A stretch of 64,000 bases of DNA from Undaria pinnatifida (taxonomy: Eukaryota; Sar; Phaeophyceae; Laminariales; Alariaceae), in NCBI GenBank assembly GCA_012845835.1, contig JABAKD010000011.1, positions 3,945,697 to 4,009,696 of the forward strand, given 5' to 3'. The notes under the pieces were generated by a model. That model was not told the DNA's origin and searched no databases. It saw nothing but the letters and a program-made list of their open reading frames with translations. Shown one piece after another: positions 32,563-43,600 of the stretch; the first letter of the stretch is position 1, and each line of letters starts with the position of its first letter. The position numbers were made by a program, and so were the translations under genes.

Positions 32563-35500
32563 GTGAGAACGGGGAAGGCAATGATAGCGGCTCCGCCGAA
32601 CAAGGTCACACCTAAATATCACGAAAAATATGCGGTTCAAATCAAACTCCTTCCCACTCCTACACAAAGATGCCGTTAAATCGGAAACCGGTCTTTTTTT
32701 GATGCGTCAAGACCGTTTTTGACCTTTGTATACTAATTTTAGTGTAGGGATCGGTCAGTCAAGGGGTTTATACTGCGGTCTCCTATTTCAGTGGGCACCT
32801 TTGACATTTGACATTCGATCAAATCGGCGTGTTCCGCCTATGCTATGATAAAATACCATGTGGTATTCCTGGTACACAAGAGCTTGTGTGGGCTTGTCAC
32901 GGAGTGTTCTTAAATCGGGGTACCCACTTCCAACATACTTGCTGCAAGTCTCCTCGTATTGGTTGCTGGTTCGGGCTCGCATCTGGCCTCCACCCCAGCC
33001 CTTGTGCGGTTGGCCCCGTTATATTGCCAAGCGGGCGAGCGCATCAGCAGTGACACCAGCAGCCCCTTCCCATCTGCCAAAGATTGCACTTGCACGAAAG
33101 ATTGCCCGAGGCGGCGATCGCGTCGATCGTTTTTGATCGCGTATTTCAGATTTGTGGCTGGTACGAAGCTGGTAGGAGATTTTTCGCTTGCCTCAGCACT
33201 TGCTGTACTGCCGTGCAGATGACTGTGCACGAGTCATCGTACATTGGATTGACAATGAAGTGAGGGCCCCTCCATAGTGCGGGTTGATTAGTGCTACTTC
33301 TCTATAGTGCCGATGAAATCGCTTGGCACGACGTTCTGAATTTCTCTGTTCATGATAACCCTATATTCCCAATAGTGCCGGTGCCCTGAATAGTGCCGGT
33401 GCCCTGAATAGTGCCGGTGCCCTGAATAGTGCCGGTATATTTGACCGACACATACCGGCCATATTGGAAGTCCGGCACTGCTGCACCAGTGCTGAGCAAT
33501 TTAAGTTCAGCTGCTTTTGCTGCCGCTTGCGTTACGAGTCAGCGCGGGATGGCTCTCTGGCATTCTCGGTACAGTTTAGTAACGTTACTTCGTCTTGCAC
33601 ACGACGACATGAGCAGATCAGCACGCCCAGCAGTGTCATGTCACGATTTGTCATCGTACCGGGTATACTATTAATAATAGAGAAATGGACAACAGGCAGC
33701 AGGCACTATGTGCGTGTTGTTGACGTTAAACTAGCATTTGCACCACATCTACACCCAGCACAACCAGTGTCCGTGCCGATGCCTGCAATAGATACGAGCT
33801 CTGTGGACTACACAAAAGCCTTGCCATTATTTTCAGTTTATGTCCTGACTTTCCGTCGTATAGTTATCAACTGATAATTATAGACTTGGATGTCAGGCAG
33901 CACGCTACGTTATGCAAGTCCTGCTGTCGCACACTGGCTGTGAGCTGTTAAACGGAGAAAATCTGCCATACGTGATCGCGAACGAACCGAAGCAAGCAAA
34001 TGACATGCCAACGTAACATCGGGCACGAAACATCACAACCAAAACAAGCCAACTGAGAAAGCATACTTTTAGTCGCAGCAGTCGCTAGAAAGTCGGCCAG
34101 GAGGATATTTGTAACTGCTGTCGCGAACTTGTGTGCGATGGTTGAAGAATTTGGAGAATCGTAGATCTCGGTCGGTGGGTCGTAGAATCGTGAGCGTAGA
34201 ACCATGATTCAGCCAGCTCGAAAGGGGTCCCTCTCGTTCCTCCGTAACAGGCTCGAAAACAAGGCATGTATCATATCATACGGTATACATTTTCCGTGCG
34301 CAGTTATGGAAGACTTGACGCCCTTGTATCATTCACCCTGTTGGCTGTTGATAGCTAGCACTAGAGGGGCGTCGCGGACCTATGTCGTTCATGAGGACAT
34401 ACACCCCCCACCCCGTAACACGCGCGATCGGAGTATCACACACGGCTTGCAAGCATGAGCTTGGCGGAAATCCTTGATCTCACAGCTGTACGTGTAGTGT
34501 ATTTTTAATGCACTCAAGAATAATCCCGAGCTGAGACGGAACAGAGACACGCAAGGCGATCACAAGAACATAAAGAGGGACTGCTCTACACACGAAGCAA
34601 CGCACGGAGAGCGACAAGCACTGGATAGTAGAGCGACAAGCACTGGATAGTTGAAGGACAGGCATTAGGAACCAAAGAAGCGCACATATGTATGATGTAT
34701 GGGACATCGGGGAGTCGCCGACCTATGTCCTTAATGACGACACACAACCCGTAATACGCGCAATCGGAGTATCAAATACAGCTTGCAAAGATGAGTTTCG
34801 ACAAAATCGTCGATCTCACAGCTGGATTGTATTTTTATTTTTATAAAATCAGATCCCATGTAACGATCTGTATCTTTCACGGTAGAGATATCCCTGATCT
34901 GTAAATGATCTGCACGGTCTAGATCGCGTTACTGAGTTGGAGCCGTACGATCTGCATGATCTAGCAAGCATATTCTGGTTTGTATTTGTACTCACAGATC
35001 CTGCACGTCATATCATATTGACATATATACGATCAATTAATAGATTATTTAGATCATGATGCTGTCCGATGTGTGAAAAAAAAGGAAAGATGTATACCTG
35101 GTAGAACGCACACGTCGAAACAATAGTACTCGACAATATGATGGCACAAAGCAGACCGGGACGTAGCCTTCAAGACGGCACGCTCGTCGGCCCATGGGAA
35201 AGCCGATTGCTTTACCTCTGGCGTCGCCTTGATAGGAACCCCAATTAATTGGTGGTACAGGTCCATGTTGCTTGTGGGCGCTGTCCGATCTCGGTAAGCT
35301 GGCCCGACTCGGACAGGGTCTAGAGCAAAATGGACCCGAACCACCCGTTGATGGGGGGGGCTGTCAAGCTGATGGCAAAGATCATGCGATCGGCTTATTA
35401 CCATGGGCCTACGAGCGTGCCGTCTTGTAACACCATCCTGTTGACCCTGGTGCTAGCTGGCACTAAGGGGAGTCACCCACCTACATCCTTCATGAGGACA

Positions 35501-38500
35501 TACGCACTCTCCCCGTAACACGCGCGGTGGAAGTATCATACACAGCTTTCAAAGTTGAGTTTGGACGTACTCCTCGATCTCAACGGCTGACGTATACTTT
35601 AGTTTTTACAGAAACAGTACAAACGAAAGTCCATCGTTGACTCCCCAGCCGCGTCCCTTGCCCACGTACATCATCCTGGTTCGCGACCCGCAGCATAAAC
35701 CGCCTCCGTACATGTTGAACCGTCCACACTGGCATCGCAGTAGAGGAGGCAAGGTCTAGAATTGCCCACCTAGGACAGATCAGATTATCTAGATCCTTCC
35801 GGGCAGACATACCCCTGGGATGTATGTTCTGCATGATCTTGATCGTGTTGGCCGGGTGGGATCTGTACGGTACGTGTTTGCGCAACATGTCATACGGGCA
35901 GATGTCGGGTCTAGATTATGTAGATGATGTAGATCGTGATCTGCCTGAGCTGTGTGAAGAAGAGTTGTCAGTGACGGCGTCCCGGTTAGGGTGGGCCAGG
36001 ACCGGGGGCGTAGACAACGCGACGAAGAGGTTTCCCGCACGGTGGAGTTCATTGCGGGAGTAAAGACGAACTTGACGCCTTGTTTGGGGGAGGGAAGTGA
36101 GCGGGCGTATCGCTCCCTCCTGGGTTGACCTGGTGCTTGGAAGGTCTTCGCAGATGTTGAGACAAAGCCCCCCGAGATATTATTGCACTAACCACTACCT
36201 GGTAGCCTACAAATTCAGTGGGATATTTATAGTTGGTAGGGCTACGAGTATATAATACCCTTCCACAGCTGTCAGATTTTGTCCCCCTCAGAAACGGGTT
36301 TTGTAGTTTCCGCGCACAGACTGACTAACATCACCCTGTTGACCCTGATAGCTACACTGTAGTTGCAAGGGGAGTCACCGACCTATGTCCTTAATGAGGA
36401 CACACAACCCGTAATACGCGCGATCGCAGTATCACACACAGCTTGCAAAGATGAGGAGTTTCGACAAAATATTCGATCTCACAGCTGGAGTGTATTTTCA
36501 TTTTTTACAGTAATACCTGGGGTAACTTACAAAAGGATGTATGTAGAAGGGCACCACTCTTGTGCGCATGTCGTTCTGGCGGAATTTTTGTGGTGCGGAT
36601 ATTTTTCCGAAGTATATCGTAACGGAAAATAGATAGGATGTAGATGGTTCAGATATAACCGGTAACTATCCAAGGGTGTATCTACTGTAGACTGGCATCA
36701 CTCTTGTGCGCATGTTTGCTCTGTTGGAATATTTATGGTGCGGATCTTGCGCAGAAATATGTCGTAACGAAAAATAGAGAGGATCTAAATGATTTTAGAT
36801 CGAAGAAATATATATTTACGGAAAGTATCTAGATCGTAAGTTGTCCGATGTGTTGCTGTACCTGGTAACGAACGAAGTACATACGTGTTTCAGTAGTATG
36901 GCATGCTTTTTGTGCACGTGCTTTCGGGTGGAATCTGTATGATAATACCAGGTGACGAACAAAAGTATGTATCTAGAACGTCACCACTCTTGTGCTCTTT
37001 TTTTTGGGTTGATTGTTCGTGGTGCGGATCTTTGCGCGGAAATAGGTTGTAACGGAAAATGGAAAAATCTAGATGATCTACAGCGTGATCTAAATTGTGA
37101 CCTGTCCGATGCGTGCGAATTATTATTCTTGGTATACCTGTTGAACGAAGGATGCTTACGTTTGAGGAGTATGGCGCGACTGTTGTGAACGTGTTGTCGG
37201 GGGGAGTCTATGTGATGCGGATCTTGCATAACATCTCACAGGCCGCAAACAGAGGATCTAGATGGATGACATAAATCGTGATCTGTTTGATGTTTGCAGA
37301 GGATCTACAGTAGATCGATGATATATGACTAACATCACCCTGTTGACCCTGATAGCTACGCTGTAGTTGCAAGGGAAGTCGCCGACCTATATCCTTAATG
37401 AGGACACACAACCCGTAATACGCGCGATCGGAGTATCACACACAGCTTGCAAAGATGAGTTTCGACAAAATCTTCGATCTCACAGCTGGAGTGTATTTTC
37501 ATTTATTATCATATATTTTTATAGATATCGTGATATGTTTGATGTTTGCAGTTTTGTTGTTGTGGTCGTGAAAAGGTGACTTTCATCACGTTTTATCTTC
37601 GTTTGCGTTCGCGCCTGGGCGGGAGGGGGGTGCGCTTATACAGTAGGTAGATGAGGAGCTTGCCGTGTGCAACACCTGAGCATCATGTAGACCTAGGTCG
37701 TTCTCTAGATCGTTCAACACTGTCCTATGCGGGGTTCATTCGGGTGCGTGAAGAGCTTGCCGTGTACAGGGTCAGTACCTGAGGCACTTTCTAGATCGTT
37801 CTCTAGATCGTTCTTTAGATTTTTATCTGGATTCTTCTCTGGAGTGTTCTCTGGAGTGTTCTCTGGACCGTTCTCTGGATCGTTATCTAAGATCGTTATA
37901 TGTTCTATATGTGTACTATTGTTGGTGTTGCGAACGCGAATAAGTGACTTTTATCCCGATGTATCCTTGTTTGCGTCCACGCTTGGGGTGGGGGGGGAGA
38001 TTGTTGTCTGTTCTATATGTGTACTATTGTTGGTGTTGCGAACGCGAATAAGTGACTTTTATCCCGATGTATCCTTGTTTGCGTCCACGCTTGGGGTGGT
38101 GGGGGGGGGAATCACCCAGGCGGACGAGGAGCTTGCGGTGTACTGGGTCAACACCTGGAATAAGGGGGCACTCGTGAGGCAGAAGGAGGAAGCTATCAGC
38201 GCGCAAGGATCTCTCAACATCGACTCTTTCTTCAGCCACAGCTTTCTCGTCGTGGAGGAGCAGGTATGATACGGTCTAGGTTACGATATCGGCGCAGAGT
38301 TAGGGAAGGGTATCGAACGGGTGCACGTTTAGTAATGGATGCCGAACGGTGGAGCTTGAGTAATGGATGTCCAACGAGAATCGATTATCGAGTTCGATGT
38401 ACACGATATCGGTGCAGATTTAGTGGTGGATATCAAACGTGAATCGATAGTCGACTTCTATATGTACGATATCGGTGCTGATTTTGTTGTGGATATCGAA

Positions 38501-39244
38501 CGATAATCGACAATCGAGCGCGATATACGATGTCGATGCAGATTTAGTGATGGATATCGAACGAGAATCGACAAATCGAGTGCGATATACGATATCGATG
38601 TAGATTTAGTGATGGATATCGGGCGAGAACCGACATCGAGTTCGATGTATACAATATCGGTGCAGATTTAGTGATAAATATCGAACGATAATCGATCATT
38701 GAGTGCGAGATATGCGATTTCGGATATTGTTGATGAGGATTGTTCGAACGATAATCAAGATTGATATGCATGACATCGGTCCAGCCAATGAACAATTAAA
38801 TCGACAAGTACAATGCCAATATTCGATACCGGTGTGTCGAAACTTTTCGTGGAGTATGTACTGCTCCATCAGCCTCAACATGACGGAATGCCGGGGGGTG
38901 GAGGGGGGAAAACGCGTTGGACACGATATTGTCGATGTGATATTTTAGGTATCCTCACGATTCCCCTTATTACCCTTTACCAGTACCCTCACCCTTATTC
39001 CCAATCTTTCCCGCTTTACCATCGTGCCTGCTGTCGCTTTCTCCCCGTCTCGATTCGAACAACCCCCGAAAAAGTCGACGACGACGACGACGATGACGAA
39101 CACTCGACCACGACGTTTATGCGACGCTACCCCTTACCCTGGCTTTTTTTTCTCATCCTAACCCGTACCCCTCCCGGCTTTTCCTCGTGTCTGTTGCTGG
39201 TTTCTCTCCCCCTCTCCATTCGTACAAACCACCAAAAAAAAAAA

Positions 39245-39291
<47 letters not shown>

Positions 39292-40659
39292 CGAAACAAA
39301 AACCGACAACAACAAACAACGACAAAACAACGGGGGGAAAACGCACGCACACACACGATGGCGATGACGACGCTCTGGGCATGCACAGCACGTGGAGGGT
39401 CTGACGGCGTACGACGCCAAAATGTGGAACCCCAAGATCATGGCTTTCTTCACCATGGGAGAGTTCGACCTCGAGGTATTTTTTTTTTCACCAGCGAAGG
39501 AAGGAAGGAAGGAAGGAAGGAAGGAAGGAAGGAAGGAAGGAAGATGCTATTATTAATCGTATGTTTATTTGTACCAGGTTTTTCGTGGGTCATCGCTGGT
39601 CGGATCAGGAGATTGCAAAAAAATCTCGTGGGTTCAGTCGGGCCAAGAGGTTTACCAATCTCACGGTTCGGTTCGGGTCGACCCGACTCGACCCGCGAGA
39701 GGTAACCCAACCCGCGAGAGGTAACCCGACCCGCGAAATGCCCTGGTTTGTACGTACGGAAGCCTTAAAGTATTGAGGCTCCCTTCATATTGGAGCTGGG
39801 TGAAGCCGTAGATCCGTGCCGACCGAAACTATCATCTCAATCTCGATTCGCTTTTGTTGTTGTATGCCTTCTACCAGCGTTCACAGTAGATTTCTCTCTC
39901 TTGATGGCTTCCACTGATGAACTTACAGTAATGGGGGAGAGCTGACCCCCCCCCCCCCCCCTCTGCTTGCCATGGTTTCCCCTCCACCGGGGGTTTCCAT
40001 TGACCCAAAAAAGCGCGTGTTTCACGCAATTCCAAGGGAGAGCTTAAAGTGGATCTAGAAAGCGCGCTGACTCGCACCGCAAAGTTCATGGCGTTTTCTT
40101 TTAGAAATTGATCACACTTCCCCCCCAAAAAAGAGGAAAAAGTGGAGTCGTCCCCTAATTTCCCCCTCCCCTTCCCCGCCTGTTTCTCCCTCGGGGGGTT
40201 CCATCGTATAAGGCGCATATTTCACGGAGTGCCAATGGAGAGCTGAAGGTGGACCTAGAGAGCGCTCTGACTCGCACCGCAAAGCTCATGGAATCTGCCT
40301 CCGAAAAGTGCCGCTCGAGTCCAGCAGTCGTCAAAGCCGCCGCTAAACAGCGTGGTCTCGCCGCGGCGGAGGGGTCCTGTTTGATCAGTGCGGCACAAGA
40401 CCCGAATGAGACTTCGCCGGAGTTTACGGAATGTCTGACGAAAGCGGTAGCGGAGAACCTCGCCAAGAAGGAAGGGGAAGCGAACAAGAACATGAGGATG
40501 CTGGAGATTGTGGGCGACCGAGCGAGGAATTATACCTGTGTTGATCCGACGATGGAGACTACGAACACGAGCTTGTCGAAGCAGGATTGGTTGGACCCTG
40601 TTAGCGGGACTACGTACCATGCTCAGGTGGGGGTTTGGTGGGTTGGAGGCATTTTGGGG

Positions 40660-40692
<33 letters not shown>

Positions 40693-43600
40693 TACTTATT
40701 TGTTTTTGCATTGTCGTTTTATAAAATTGTTCCAACAACGTCAGCTGTGAGTTGGACAAATTTGGGGTCAAAACTCATATTTGCCAGCTGCGTGACCAAT
40801 AGGCCACGTATCCCTTTCCAGACGGAGGTGGGGGGGGGGAGAGGAGGGGGCGGGGAGGGGGCGGGGGGGGGGGCGTACTCATTTGTTGCTTGCCTTAGTC
40901 ATTTGGCGATTGACCACACATCCCTTTCGAGACGAAGGGGGAGGTTGGAGCGTTTGAAACGGGAGGGGGGAGGGGAGGGTATGGTATACCCGTATTGATC
41001 ATGAGATGGAGACTACTGACACGAGCTTGTCGAAGCAGTATTCGTTTGATTATGTTAGTGGGACCGCGTATCGTGCTCATGTGAGGCTTTGGAGGGGGGA
41101 TTTGGGGCGTTTTGAGGAAGCTTACAGGGGTTTGCATGGAGGAGGGAAGGGGGGGGGGGGGTACACTTGTGTTTATCCTGAGATGGAGACTATCAACACA
41201 AGCTTGTCGAAGTAGGATTGGCTGGCCCCTGATGTTTGTCGTGGCACGATATTCCATGCTGAGGTGTTTTTTTTTTAGGGGGGGGGGGGCGACTCGTTTC
41301 ATCCATAGCCGTAGTTGTAGGAGCATAGTGGTATGACCCTCGCATCTCTAACTTACCAGGAAGGATCACGTCGGGTGTTCACCGACCAGGCAAACACCGC
41401 GCGCACGAAGCGCCAAGCGCCAAGCGCCAAGCGCGGAGCGAGTTAGCGGGCGGAGTTTGATGGGTTTGGAGGGTATGAAGGGGGTTTGGGGGGAGGGGAG
41501 GGGAGGGGAGGGGGGGTGTATAGCTCTGTCGGTCGGAGATGGAGGCTACGACCATGAACTTGCCGAAGCAGTATTGGCGGAACCCTGTTAGCGGAGGCAC
41601 GTACCATGCTCTGCTGGGCGGAGGGGGAGGGTGGCTGTACGGAGGATTGCAGGGGTTGTTTATTTTGTGTGTGTTCAAAAGTGTTTGATTGCTACTGTGC
41701 TTCGAAGTATTTGTTTGTTCGTTTTGTGTTTGCTGTTTTGCTTGGTTTTGTTGTGTTTGCGGTTATGTTTGTTTTTCCAGCGTGTTTTTTGTTTGTTTCT
41801 GTGTTGTTTTTCGTAGTTTTTTTTTGTTGAAATTGTTTATTGTTTGATTGCTAATGAGTTTGTTTGGTGTGTCGTTTGTCGTTTGTCGAACAAAACGTAA
41901 TGCTTTTGTTTGTTTTTGTCGATGCTGTTTCTTGGTTGTGGTGAACTTGGTATTTTTCGTTTTTGTTTGTCAAGTGTTCGTATTTGTTCGTGTTTTCTTG
42001 TTTTTTTTATTTACTTGTTTATTTTCTTATTTTTTCGTGCTGCAGCTGTACCTGGACGAGCCGGACGCCAAGGTTCTCCTTCTGGACGATTTCGCGTCGG
42101 ACGCGGAATGCAAGGCTCTCATGGACAGCGCCTCGCCTCACCTTCAGGTATATATTCGTCGCCTCGTACTCTGAGAACAGTAGATAAAAACCTCTTTCGT
42201 TCGCTTCCCCTCCTCCTTATGTCAGCGTTATTATTTTACGTTACGTTTTAGTTTACCCTTCCCCTCTGTGTGCTGGGGTTTTTTGGTGGCTCTTTGTTTC
42301 TTTTATTTTATTTGTGCTTGTTTTGGTTTCTTTTTTTTCTTGCTCTTTCTCTTTCTGCAAGACACACGCGGCTGTCGTGTTTTTGTTCTATTTTTTCTCC
42401 TCTTTTGGTTACTTTTCTTTGTTTTGTCTTTGCTTAACCCATTTAGAGCCCCCAAATCCCTCCATATACTAATTTTAAGTAATGTTGTGCCCGAAACGGG
42501 TTTCCAGTTGTAAAGGCGTTAACAGGACGAAGCTGCCATTGTTTACGTCGCTCTTCGCTCTTCCATGTTTTGCCTTTGCTCCTGTTTTTTTTTTTTCACA
42601 GGACGCAACTGTCAATGCCGGTGCAGGCAAATCCCAGCTGTCCCAAGCACGCAGGGCCAAAGCTGGCGGCGTTGCTGCCGACCTGGACAACTCCGCCTCG
42701 ATCACAGCTCATCTATACAGGTGGGAACGGAGGGGCTGGTTTGGGAGGGAGGGGGGGGTGGTGGAATGTGAAATGTGGTGGGTAGCGGGTGGGTAGAGGT
42801 TAATGGAGAGGTGGGGAGGTCGTGGGTCTGGTGGAGGTGTGGATGAAGGTGGTGGGTGGGTAAGTGGAGGTGGAAGGAGTGGGTGGGCTAATGTGTCGGG
42901 TGGGTGGAAATGGGTGGTGGGGGTAGTCTGGGTGATGATTGTTGCGTGAGGATAGGTGGCGATGGTGGGCGGGTCGTAGCGGACGGTGTAACGTCGGGGC
43001 GCTTTCGACGCTGAGCGAGGAGCTGCCCCCGTGCCAATTGTTTTGTTTCGGCGTTACTGTGCATACTGCTACCGGGTATGTTATTTCTACTCCCTTGTAT
43101 TATCGAGCACCATACTTTCTTTTTCGTGAACACTACCCCGAAATTACCCCGAAACCAGGCGCGGGTACGCCTTCGCGAACCACATTACCGGGTACGACCT
43201 CCCGCTGCCGGGACAAGAGGGGTTCAGCGTGATCAAGTACGGCCCGGACGACGAGTATCGCCCCCACTGTGACGGCGACTGCACCGGGGCGGAGTTCCGA
43301 CCAGGCGGACGTGTTGCCACCATGGTGAGGCGTTTTTTTTTCTTTTTCTTTTTTTTCGGTAATTTTTGTATTTTCAAGTTTGTACATCGTTCCCGAAAAA
43401 ACAACAACCCCGCTCCCGTTAGAGATCGCCGTCGCCGACCTTGGAATAATCCGTGACGAAACATGTTGGCGGCAGTTACAAAAATCCCCGGCTGCGCGAA
43501 GCCTCCGCGACGAGTTATCCCACGGCAAAGGTGGGTTTCGGGCTATAAACGTTTCTGGCCGGTTGAGCTCCTCCAAGTGTGTGGAGCCATCGGTTAGTAT

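Larger units (their letters stand above)
32563..38119 (+). other. P4H intron 1 (5.6 kb)
   Basis: No gene seen. It holds an 18-bp tandem repeat at 33.36-33.44 kb, an old copy of repeat N at 33.74-33.80 kb, five minus-strand copies of repeat family C between 34.28 and 37.5 kb, GATCTAGATC-rich DNA between them, CTAGATCGTTCT repeats at 37.79-37.89 kb, and the exon 2 shards. Confidence 0.8.

Noticed and set aside
39187-39386. Poly-Asp/poly-Ser/poly-Arg frames
   Set aside because: Products of a GAC trinucleotide run in P4H intron 2.
40249-40998. Reading frame of exon 4 continuing past 40626
   Set aside because: The continuation is G-run and intron sequence; the donor CAG|GTGGGG and in-phase exon 5 show that the exon ends at 40626.
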